From Pseudomonas beijingensis (GTDB taxonomy: Bacteria; Pseudomonadota; Gammaproteobacteria; Pseudomonadales; Pseudomonadaceae): 64,000 nt of DNA. The stretch lies in the NCBI RefSeq assembly GCF_030687295.1, contig NZ_CP117425.1:1802001-1866000 (forward strand), given 5' to 3'. Under the pieces are notes generated by a model, which ran no database searches, had not been told where the DNA came from, and saw nothing but the letters and a program-made list of their open reading frames with translations. This document shows, one piece after another, positions 57,345 through 64,000 of the stretch. A program made the position numbers and the translations under genes. The number at the start of each line of letters is the position of its first letter. Position 1 is the first letter of the stretch.

Positions 57345-57447
57345 AAAAGGAACAGATTTATTTTCTAAACGCAGAGAGAGCGGACTTGTTGGTTTTGCTC
57401 GGTTTATAAATAAATCTGTCCCCATTTTTGTTGTCCCCATTTTTGTT
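57345..57447. repeat. Imperfect inverted repeat copy 2 plus 14-base direct repeat
   Basis: AAAAGGAACAGATTTATTTT (57345-57364) pairs with AAATAAATCTGTCCCC ending near 57423, the same family as 56729-56785. It is followed by a 14-base direct repeat TCCCCATTTTTGTT at 57419-57432 and 57434-57447. The gap 57276-57470 contains nothing else except a degenerate GTGGCGAG-type palindrome near 57290. Confidence 0.65.
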
Positions 57448-57470
57448 ACGCATACGGACACAGGTAGAGC

Positions 57471-58478
57471 ATGCCCAGAAATATCATATTGATCGGTCTG
57501 ATGATCGCCCTTGGCGGTTGCCAGAGCATGAAAGACGTGGGGAAGAGCACCGTCGAGTACATCAAGGAGTCCCGCACCACGCCGAGGGAGCGTTACCTCG
57601 CAGAGTTGGGCAATCCCTTTGTGCCGCTTGGCACCTTCGACGACGCGCTGGATGGCAGCCAAGGCAAGGCGTGTCGCGACGCGACCCGTAGTCGAACTGT
57701 ATCACCGGCCGACTTGCAACTCGTCATGGCCGCCAGCGAAGGTGGTAATCCAACTTGCCAGCATGCACTCGGTACGTTCTACGAGAGCGGCAACGGCGTG
57801 AGTCGGAACAGTGCCAGGGCTCGGGCGCTCTACCTGCAAGCGGCGCCAGTCGATCCATACGCCTATGTGGAACTCGGACGCATGGCGCGGGACGGGATTG
57901 ATGAGCCGGTCGACTCGGTGAAAGCCCGCGATTATTACCGCCGCGCGGGCATAGGTGGTGCGGTGGGGTTGGGTGGGCTGATGGAACAGGGCAAGGGCGG
58001 TGCACAGGATGTGTCGGGTGCTTTGAATCTGTACCTCGATGCTACCCAAAAATATGGCGACCCCGCTTGGAAGGCAATGCGACCGCTGTTGGCCAGAGGG
58101 TTGGAACTCGATGCTGAACGGGTGCACAAATATAATCGAGTATGGACTGAGGGGCTTCTACGCATTGTGCGTTTCGAGTTGTGGCGCTCATATGAACTCA
58201 GGCAGCTCAATTACGCCGGTCAGACATGGACGGTCAATGTGCTTTTTCGGTTCTCGGCAGGGAGCCAAAAACCTAAGGTTTACTTGGCCAAGAGTTGTGG
58301 CGATCCAGGGCTTGATACCGCCGTGGTGTCTGCGTTGCACCTCCTGACCATGAAAGATCCCTACATGGTTCCAGCGGGTCAGGAAACGTTCGACTTCGTG
58401 GCACCGGTCGTCCTGTCCCCGAGGGCGAACGGGGCTAACGGCTCGGTCAGTCACTTCAAGACGGCTTCGGTGCAGTAA
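57471..58478 (+). CDS. Sel1-repeat lipoprotein
   Basis: The product is 335 residues with an N-terminal lipoprotein signal (IILIGLMIALGGCQSM, lipobox LGGC, Cys17). Sel1/TPR-like repeats run about residues 85-200: CQHALGTFYESGNGVSRNSARA, YVELGRMARDGIDEPVDS and GGLMEQGKGGAQDVSGAL. The C-terminal region (about 230-315) with TWTVNVLFRFSAGSQKPKV and DTAVVSALHLLTM resembles a TonB-C-like energy-transduction fold, though this is less certain. Sel1 proteins usually mediate protein-protein contacts in the envelope. The start ATG follows CAGGTAGAGC. It lies downstream of the TPS locus on the same strand; any functional link is unknown. Confidence 0.82.
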   Translation: MPRNIILIGLMIALGGCQSMKDVGKSTVEYIKESRTTPRERYLAELGNPFVPLGTFDDALDGSQGKACRDATRSRTVSPADLQLVMAASEGGNPTCQHALGTFYESGNGVSRNSARARALYLQAAPVDPYAYVELGRMARDGIDEPVDSVKARDYYRRAGIGGAVGLGGLMEQGKGGAQDVSGALNLYLDATQKYGDPAWKAMRPLLARGLELDAERVHKYNRVWTEGLLRIVRFELWRSYELRQLNYAGQTWTVNVLFRFSAGSQKPKVYLAKSCGDPGLDTAVVSALHLLTMKDPYMVPAGQETFDFVAPVVLSPRANGANGSVSHFKTASVQ

Positions 58479-58545
58479 ACGCAAGACATCATTCTTGGCC
58501 GAGCATATAAGCGAAACGTGCGACCCAAAGGTCGCCCGCTTTCAT

Positions 58546-58818
58546 TTATTCAACCGACTGCGCCCGCAATCGTCTGCCAATCACATCCATCACATCACAC
58601 CCATCGCGCAGCGCTATCGTCAGCATTTTGCAAAAATCGGAAAGCACCAGCGTGTCGGAACTGATCTCCGAGCGGAACGCGATATTTTCCAGCAGTTGGG
58701 TCACGGTGCGGATGCGGTAATCGGCAGTTTCGAAGAGGGCATCAAGCGGGGCTTCGGTGTCGATCAGCAGGGTAGCGGGGACGCAGTCGATGCCAGTGAT
58801 GGGCATGTATCGGTTCAT
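58546..58818 (-). CDS. Hypothetical small protein
   Basis: The product is 90 residues. The start MNRYMPITGIDCVPATLLID at 58818, with GAGGTCCTACCG upstream, is preferred over an in-frame extension of 17 codons. The segments ETADYRIRTVTQLLENIAF and LVLSDFCKMLTIALRDGCDV are helical and amphipathic, similar in style to small pseudomonad DUF3077/DUF6124-type proteins of unknown role, but I cannot assign it to a family. It is convergent with the Sel1-repeat gene. Confidence 0.65.
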   Translation of the reverse strand: MNRYMPITGIDCVPATLLIDTEAPLDALFETADYRIRTVTQLLENIAFRSEISSDTLVLSDFCKMLTIALRDGCDVMDVIGRRLRAQSVE

Positions 58819-59059
58819 CGGTAGGACCTCATTCAGTTGAAAGGAGCTACCTCGTTGCCGGGTCGCCAAACCCGAGTCGCCGTTAGGGCGACGAGGAACT
58901 ATAGGCCGCCCCGCTCAAGCGCTACAAGACACCGCTTTCCGAGCTTCATGTAGGAGCTTTGGCTTTTCAGCGGCTGCATTTCCCTACATTTGGTTTACAG
59001 CTATCAACGGGCTCGAACCAGCCGTCCATTCGGCACATCGTCATGCTAGAGAGAGAACT

Positions 59060-59151
59060 GTGGCGAGGGAGCTTGCTCCCGCTCGGTTGCGCAGCGACCG
59101 CAAAATCGTGGGGCCGCTTCGCAGCCCAGCGGGAGCAAGCTCCCTCGCCAC
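59060..59151. repeat. 92-base palindromic element, right copy
   Basis: This is the same element as 46864-46955 in the opposite orientation, with a single differing base (G here, A in the reverse complement of the left copy, in ATCGTG versus ATCGTA). It lies in the 58819-59244 gap before the LRR gene. Nothing else is seen in that gap apart from the promoter region of the small minus-strand gene. Confidence 0.9.
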
Positions 59152-59244
59152 AGGGCTAGCCCTGACAGCCTCTTCAGTAAGACTCCTTTTTATGCTTCCC
59201 TAACGATCATATCCCCTTCAATCCCTTTCGCAGACTCCTAGACC

Positions 59245-60726
59245 GTGCCAACCCCCAACCGCAACGCTCTGATCACCCAGCTCGCCGCCAACCCCGATGA
59301 CACCACCACGCGTGCTTCGCTCTATCGCGATCTGCTCGATACCGGGGAGGCATCACTGGAAGGTTTGCGCGTCGCGGCGGGCCTGTGCGATCCGGCGGCT
59401 AAGGTGGTGGTGGCTCAACTGAACACCACGGCCCATACAAATCGCCCCGGGCCTTTGCTGTCGCAGCTGCGTGGCTTGCCGGTAGACCATCTGGAGCTGA
59501 ACAACGCCGAGCCGCAGTGGTGTGACGCCCTGGCCGGGCTGCCCTTGCGCAGGTTGGTGCTCAACAGCCCGAGGTTTATTTGTGGGCCGGAAACGTGGCA
59601 GCGTTTACCCGCCAATGCCCTCGAAACCTTGGAAGTCAGTAATTTCTCCCGCGACGATAACGCCAACTGCCTCCCCTCGCTGGAACGCTTGCGCCGGCTG
59701 AAATTGCAAACCTACGGCGAGGACTTCGATGACAGTTTTCTCCGTCAACTGAGCGACAGCCCATTGCAGGAATTGTCGTTGAACCGTTGCGATGAGATGA
59801 CCGACGACGGCCTTCGTGCACTGTCACGCCTCAAGCTGCGCTCCCTGACCTTGCAACGCGTGGGCGAGCTGACGTCTGGTGGCATGGCGCACTTGGCAAG
59901 TCATCCCCTCGAACAGTTGTCCCTCAATGGCAGCGGCGCGATCCTCGACGATCCTTCCTGGCTTCGCGACCTGACGGGGTTACGCTCGTTGAGTCTGGAT
60001 GACTGTTATGCAAGCGAGAGCGTATTGCAGGCGATTCGGGGTCTGCCGCTGGAAAAGCTCTCGCTGCACTCTGCGTTCATCTGCGAAGACGACCTTGAAG
60101 TGCTGGAGGGAATGCCGCTTGCGGAGCTGGACCTCAAGTGTCTACGTCAGGTAATCGAGCGGCTCGATGTGTTGCACGAGTTTCCGCTCAAGCGATTGGG
60201 GCTCTCCGATGTGCAAGGTGTCTGCGCCAGTACGTTGAGCGATCTGCGCGGGTTGCAGTTGGAGTCCCTGGACCTGTCCTTGAACGACATCACGTGGAAG
60301 GAGCTGAAACAACTGGCTGGCCTGCCGCTGAAGCGGCTCAATCTGAGTTTTTGCCAGGGCGTCGACGGTAAGGTTTTGCGCAAGCTCACCGAGTTGGGAT
60401 TGCCGTTGGAGCAACTTGAAATAAGCGGCCTGAACCTGCGCGATGCCGATCTGGCTTGTTTGCGGGACTTGCCCCTGCAGCGCCTGGGTTTGTATGACAG
60501 CCCTTGGCTGACTGACGCCGGGGTGGCCCATCTTGCGCGTATGCCGCTGCGGGACCTGACGCTTGGGGCTGATCCAGGAGAGTCGCGTATCACATCGGCC
60601 GTGGTGCCGGTGTTGGAGCAACTGCCGCTGCAAACACTGTGGTTGCCCAACTGCGCCGGGATCGATGTAGACGGTTGGGATCGCTTGGCCAGGTTGCCAG
60701 CCCACGTGACAGGTCCGGGAATCTGA
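59245..60726 (+). CDS. Leucine-rich-repeat protein
   Basis: The product is 493 residues starting at a GTG (59245). The N-terminal ~40 residues (ALITQLAANPDDTTTRASLY, RDLLDTGE) resemble the TIGR02996 repeat-companion domain that accompanies LRR proteins in other bacteria. From about residue 70 to the end there are some 14-16 short LRRs with the pattern LPLxxLxLxxC (PLQELSLNRCDEMTDDGLRA, LRSLTLQRVGELTSGGMAHL, LKRLNLSFCQGVDGKVLRKL), close to the cysteine-containing/RI-like subclass. No signal peptide is visible, so it is probably cytosolic or exported by a specialised route. A role in protein binding is likely; the partner is unknown. Confidence 0.82.
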   Translation: MPTPNRNALITQLAANPDDTTTRASLYRDLLDTGEASLEGLRVAAGLCDPAAKVVVAQLNTTAHTNRPGPLLSQLRGLPVDHLELNNAEPQWCDALAGLPLRRLVLNSPRFICGPETWQRLPANALETLEVSNFSRDDNANCLPSLERLRRLKLQTYGEDFDDSFLRQLSDSPLQELSLNRCDEMTDDGLRALSRLKLRSLTLQRVGELTSGGMAHLASHPLEQLSLNGSGAILDDPSWLRDLTGLRSLSLDDCYASESVLQAIRGLPLEKLSLHSAFICEDDLEVLEGMPLAELDLKCLRQVIERLDVLHEFPLKRLGLSDVQGVCASTLSDLRGLQLESLDLSLNDITWKELKQLAGLPLKRLNLSFCQGVDGKVLRKLTELGLPLEQLEISGLNLRDADLACLRDLPLQRLGLYDSPWLTDAGVAHLARMPLRDLTLGADPGESRITSAVVPVLEQLPLQTLWLPNCAGIDVDGWDRLARLPAHVTGPGI

Positions 60727-61061
60727 CGCGCTGATAGGAATAGGCAGCGGCTTGGACAACACCCTGGCGCAAGAAGCGCTTGCAGCGGGCCTTCGAAGCG
60801 CTCTCCACGGAGCATGACCGACTACGACGCCAGAGCAGTGCGGTGACTACGACCTGTAAGACTAAAAATTGCTCTAGTATTTATATGTCGAGCACAAATA
60901 ACCAAAAAATTAAACATTATTAGACTTTTTTGTGGATTTCACCGTGCTGTTGATGTGAAAACGCAATTTGCATCAAGTTATGCTCGTTTATTATTGGATC
61001 CAATGTTCAGTGGCGTCAGACGCCGAACCTGCCCACCTATGGATCAAAAAGGATAAACGCC
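60727..61061. other. AT-rich gap upstream of the leuA-like gene
   Basis: There is no gene here that I can support. Bases 60860-60990 are markedly AT-rich. A weak promoter (TTGCAT at 60968-60973, TATTAT at 60989-60994, spacing 15) is possible. A perfect GGCGTC-A-GACGCC dyad lies at 61012-61024, just before the ribosome site AAAAGGATAAACGCC of the next gene. A short open frame starting in this gap overlaps the gene start; it is not rich in leucine codons, so it is not a convincing leucine attenuator peptide. Confidence 0.45.
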
Positions 61062-62762
61062 ATGATGCTGAAGGATCCTTCCAGCAAATATCGACATTTC
61101 ACCACAGTGGATCTGCCGGACCGCACATGGCCCGGCCAAGTCCAGTCCGTTGCGCCTAGCTGGTGCAGCGTCGATATGCGCGATGGCAATCAGGCCTTGA
61201 TCGAGCCGATGAATGCCGAGCGCAAGCGCCGTTTCTTCGACCTGTTGGTCAAGGTCGGTTTCAAGGAAATCGAAGTAGGTTTCCCAGCCGCCTCGCAGAC
61301 CGATTTTGACTACGTGCGCGAACTTATCGAAACGGGTGCGATTCCCGATGACGTGACAATTCAAGTCATGACACAGGCTCGCAGTCATCTCATCGAGCGC
61401 ACGTTTGAGGCATTGAAGGGTGTTCCCCGCGCTATCGTGCATGTGTACAACGCGACCGCCCCGGTGTTTCGAGACGTGGTATTCGGTGTTGACCGCGCCG
61501 GGTGCATCGAGATTGCCACCCAGGCCGCTCGCGAAATCAAACAGCACATGGACAACAATCCCGAGACGCAGTGGACCTTCCAGTATTCCCCCGAGACCTT
61601 TTGTTTCACCGAGTTGGATTTTGCATTGCAAGTCTGCGAGGCGGTGACGGACGTCTTTGCGCCAACGCCTTCCAACAAGATGATCCTGAACCTGCCGACG
61701 ACCGTCGAAGTCTCCACGGCCAATGTCTTCGCCGATCAGATCGAATGGTTTTGCCGGCATTTCAGCCGTCGCGACAGCGTGATCATCAGCGTCCATCCGC
61801 ACAATGACCGGGGCACCGGGGTTTCCACCGCCGAACAGGCCTGCCTGGCCGGTGCCGAACGGGTCGAGGGCACGCTGTTTGGTAACGGCGAGCGAACCGG
61901 CAATGTCGATATCCTCACCCTGGCTATGAACCTCTACACCAGCGGTATCGATCCGCAGCTGGATTTCTCGGACATCATCCACGTCCAGCGCGAGGTGGAA
62001 TACTGTAATCAGCTGCCCACGCATCCTCGCCATCCTTATGCGGGCGAATTGGTATTCACGGCCTTTTCAGGGTCGCATCAGGACGCGATCAAGAAAGGGT
62101 TTGCAGTGCGCCAGGCTAACCCCGATGGCTTCTGGGAAGTGCCTTATCTGCCTATTGACCCGGCGGATATGGGACGCAGCTATGAGGCTGTCATTCGCGT
62201 CAATAGCCAATCCGGCAAAGGCGGTGTGGCTTATCTGCTTGAACAGCATGGGATCGTGATGCCGCGCCGATTGCAGATGGAGTTCAGCAACCTGGTCCAG
62301 CAAGAGGCGGATGGATCGGGCCAGGAGATCAGTAGCGAGATGATCCTTGCGTGCTTTAGCCGGCACTATCTGGATGAGGGCAAGCCCTACACGTTGTTGC
62401 AGCCTAAATTGGTCAGCGAGGGCGCTGTGACTTACCTGGAGGGCGTGCTCGACATGGGGGGCACCAGGTTCGACCTCAGCGGTGAGGGCAACGGTCCGCT
62501 GGCGGCGCTGGTCGATGCATTTGCCCAGCGTGGCGTTCACTTCGATATCGCCGATTATCATGAGCACGCTGCTCGCGATGGGGCTCAGGCCGAAGCACTG
62601 GCCTATGTCGAGATTCGCGTGAATAACCGGCTGCTATTTGGCGCCGCCCGCGATGGCAGTAGCTTACTGGCGTCCCTCAAGGCGGTGACAAGCGCCGTCA
62701 ATCACGCATCACGCCTGGGGCTGCTTAGCGTGATGCGTTTTTCCAGTCCTGCATTGCTCTGA
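61062..62762 (+). CDS. leuA: 2-isopropylmalate synthase-type enzyme (LeuA, long form)
   Basis: LeuA condenses acetyl-CoA with 2-oxoisovalerate, the first step of leucine synthesis. The product is 566 residues, the length of the type found in pseudomonads and actinobacteria. The N-terminal [19 protein letters not shown] motif ([15 protein letters not shown], near 37-51) and [17 protein letters not shown] (His-x-His-Asn metal ligands) define the HMGL-like TIM barrel. [11 protein letters not shown] follows, and the C-terminal dimer/allosteric domain ([35 protein letters not shown]) is present. Several residues differ from the housekeeping LeuA that I remember for Pseudomonas (for example [20 protein letters not shown]), so this may be a second paralogue or a related synthase. 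The last ~20 codons contain an intrinsic terminator. Confidence 0.85.
   Translation: MMLKDPSSKYRHFTTVDLPDRTWPGQVQSVAPSWCSVDMRDGNQALIEPMNAERKRRFFDLLVKVGFKEIEVGFPAASQTDFDYVRELIETGAIPDDVTIQVMTQARSHLIERTFEALKGVPRAIVHVYNATAPVFRDVVFGVDRAGCIEIATQAAREIKQHMDNNPETQWTFQYSPETFCFTELDFALQVCEAVTDVFAPTPSNKMILNLPTTVEVSTANVFADQIEWFCRHFSRRDSVIISVHPHNDRGTGVSTAEQACLAGAERVEGTLFGNGERTGNVDILTLAMNLYTSGIDPQLDFSDIIHVQREVEYCNQLPTHPRHPYAGELVFTAFSGSHQDAIKKGFAVRQANPDGFWEVPYLPIDPADMGRSYEAVIRVNSQSGKGGVAYLLEQHGIVMPRRLQMEFSNLVQQEADGSGQEISSEMILACFSRHYLDEGKPYTLLQPKLVSEGAVTYLEGVLDMGGTRFDLSGEGNGPLAALVDAFAQRGVHFDIADYHEHAARDGAQAEALAYVEIRVNNRLLFGAARDGSSLLASLKAVTSAVNHASRLGLLSVMRFSSPALL
62704..62742 (+). terminator. Intrinsic terminator inside the 3' end of the leuA-like gene
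   Basis: The arms ACGCATCACGC (62704-62714) and GCGTGATGCGT (62728-62738) pair perfectly over 11 bases with a 13-base loop, followed by TTTT (62739-62742). The structure ends 20 bases before the annotated stop, so the reading frame extends beyond the terminator. Confidence 0.8.
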
Positions 62763-62843
62763 TATGTGTGGATTGACAGTGAAGAAATAACCATGGTTTG
62801 AGGACGCGGACACCGGATATTCGGTAGTGGATTTGCTCGGGTC

Positions 62844-62876
62844 CAGGCGCCCGTTGCATCACGCTGCGGGCGCCTG
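62844..62876. repeat. Hairpin between convergent genes
   Basis: CAGGCGCCCG (62844-62853) and CGGGCGCCTG (62867-62876) are perfect reverse complements with a 13-base loop. There is no T tract on either side, but the position seven bases before the stop of the minus-strand gene suggests a 3'-end structure. Confidence 0.55.
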
Positions 62877-62883
62877 AACGGGG

Positions 62884-64000
62884 TCAGTTCAATCTTCTGA
62901 ATTCAGCGTCGATGGTTTCCGCTTCAACGCGCCATGCCTGGAAGCGCTGCTGACGTACACGGCTGTCATCCAGGTTGCTTTGCAGTTCTTGTCGACGTGT
63001 GTTGAGCAGCAGGTAGTCGGGGAAGAACTCCTCCTTGAAGCGCGCGGAGTTCACCAGGGCGAGAAAGTCCTGACGCTGCTGTTCGAAGTTGTCGACCATT
63101 GCTGCGATGGCCTTTTTGAATGCCTCTTCGCGCTTGTATTGCTCCCAGCTGTCCCAGGCTTCGAGCGCCACGCCGAGGATGGCCAGTGCCCCGTTGGCGC
63201 CTTTGGCGAACTTCACGGCACCCCACGGTTGGAACTTCAGGTATTTGCCGATATCCATGCCCACCGTCTTGGCAATCGTAGTGAGGCCATCGCGTGCGGC
63301 CAGTACCGTGGTGTTGTTGATCAGGTTGCCTTTGAGCAGGTGGTTGATGCCTTGCTTGCCCAGGGCTTTGACGGTGATGTTGAAGTGGTTGACCTCGCTA
63401 TCGAAGCCAACCTGCATTTTTTCGACCTCAAGCGTGATCGACTGAGTCTGGCGGCTAAACTCATTCTGCAGGCGGGTGGACACGATAATGCCTTCAGCGC
63501 CGACCTCTCGTTCGAAGAAGTCCGCAAAGGTTTCCAGGCTGGAACCCTTGGCTTGCAGGATCAGGTCGGAGAAGTAGCGTGTGGCGAATTCGCGCAGGCT
63601 GATGCGTGCATCTTCGATTTGCTGCCCGGTCACTGCGAGCTGTTTGCCCAGGCGAGCGTTGAGCTCATCGAGTTTGCCGACCTCCAGGGAAACCTTCTGA
63701 TCGTTCTCGATGGCAATGGGCAGTTGGTTGCTGAGCACGTCGCGGATTACGCTGGCGCGCATTTCGTTGGCCAGCGCGGCGCTGCCACCGTTCTGCTGGA
63801 TCTTTCCTGTGGTGGCGGTCTGCAGCGTGGCGATATGCGACAGAGCCTTGAACTGTTCGAGGTTGGCCAGCCAGTGCTCCACCCCCATGTCGAAGGGGTT
63901 GGCGGCCACGGCGACGATGGACAATTCGGCTACTTCCTGGTCGCTCAGCCCGATCTGTTCGCGAAGCCGTCCTGCCACGTTGTCGCGCTTGACCTGCAGG
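62884..64000 (-). CDS. C-terminal part of a probable dynamin-like GTPase (partial)
   Basis: The frame is open to the right edge, so the N-terminus lies outside the window. About 372 residues are visible. The stretch starting LQVKRDNVAGRLREQIGLSD, then VAANPFDMGVEHWLANLEQF, resembles the segment just after the GTPase domain in LeoA/HP0731-family dynamin-like proteins. Next come long helices with heptad character (SLEVGKLDELNARLGKQLAV, EFSRQTQSITLEVEKMQVGF). Near the C-terminus a glycine/alanine-rich hydrophobic stretch (FAKGANGALAILGVALEAW) could be the membrane paddle, and a final helical bundle ends DAEFRRLN. The G motifs are not in the window. Alternative: another helical membrane-remodelling protein. 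Confidence 0.65.
   Translation of the reverse strand, partial: LQVKRDNVAGRLREQIGLSDQEVAELSIVAVAANPFDMGVEHWLANLEQFKALSHIATLQTATTGKIQQNGGSAALANEMRASVIRDVLSNQLPIAIENDQKVSLEVGKLDELNARLGKQLAVTGQQIEDARISLREFATRYFSDLILQAKGSSLETFADFFEREVGAEGIIVSTRLQNEFSRQTQSITLEVEKMQVGFDSEVNHFNITVKALGKQGINHLLKGNLINNTTVLAARDGLTTIAKTVGMDIGKYLKFQPWGAVKFAKGANGALAILGVALEAWDSWEQYKREEAFKKAIAAMVDNFEQQRQDFLALVNSARFKEEFFPDYLLLNTRRQELQSNLDDSRVRQQRFQAWRVEAETIDAEFRRLN

Noticed and set aside
60968..61159. Leucine leader peptide upstream of the leuA-like gene
   Set aside because: The short frame has only scattered leucine codons and runs into the leuA coding region, with no attenuator-type terminator before the start.

Overview
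The window is typical of a Pseudomonas chromosome, most likely the P. fluorescens group. The GC content is high, the gene orders recC-recB-recD, yfiR-yfiN-yfiB and mmsA-mmsB are standard for pseudomonads, and many REP palindromes of the GTGGGAGC-GCTTGCTCGCGA type lie between genes. This assignment is inference from gene content; no search was run.

Layout. 1-5897: end of recC, recB, and a recD broken by one extra G. 6036-8383: the yfiRNB cyclic-di-GMP operon. 8380-12443: a LysR regulator divergent from mmsAB (valine/propionate catabolism), then a terminator and a convergent cupin gene. 12541-17603: housekeeping and redox genes (two LysR regulators, a TauE/SafE permease, a quinol monooxygenase-like protein divergent from MdaB, an SDR-type epimerase). 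17758-24476: a SulP transporter, a GntP permease / RpiR regulator / D-aminoacylase operon, a VOC protein, and a FitAB (VapBC-type) toxin-antitoxin pair with a perfect palindrome upstream.

24596-38997 (minus strand): an insecticidal toxin-complex operon tcaA-tcaB-tcaC-tccC. TcaA and TcaB form a split A subunit, TcaC is the B subunit, and TccC is the Rhs-like cocoon whose variable C-terminus carries the toxin. That C-terminus has HGE and CxxC motifs placed as in zinc-dependent nucleic-acid deaminases. As written, tcaB carries three +1 frameshifts and tccC two. Removing one base at each site restores continuous reading frames. The operon is preceded by five tandem REP pairs with a ~134-bp period.

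39787-46848: a chemoreceptor, a histidine phosphatase/PAP2 phosphatase pair, katG (whose terminator lies inside the PAP2 coding end), and a frameshifted small HEAGH metalloprotease-like gene. 46864-59151: a two-partner secretion / contact-dependent inhibition locus (tpsB, a 2484-residue tpsA with a PD-(D/E)XK-like nuclease tail, an adjacent immunity gene, two lipoprotein genes and a small gene). It is bracketed by two nearly identical (91/92) 92-bp palindromic elements in opposite orientation. 59245-64000: a leucine-rich-repeat protein, a LeuA-type synthase with a terminator inside its 3' end, and the C-terminal part of a probable dynamin-like GTPase.

All frameshifts seen (recD, tcaB x3, tccC x2, the HEAGH gene x1 or x2) are single-base gains, mostly in short homopolymers. 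Insertion-type sequencing error is a serious alternative to real gene decay. No tRNA, rRNA, CRISPR array or insertion-sequence transposase was seen.
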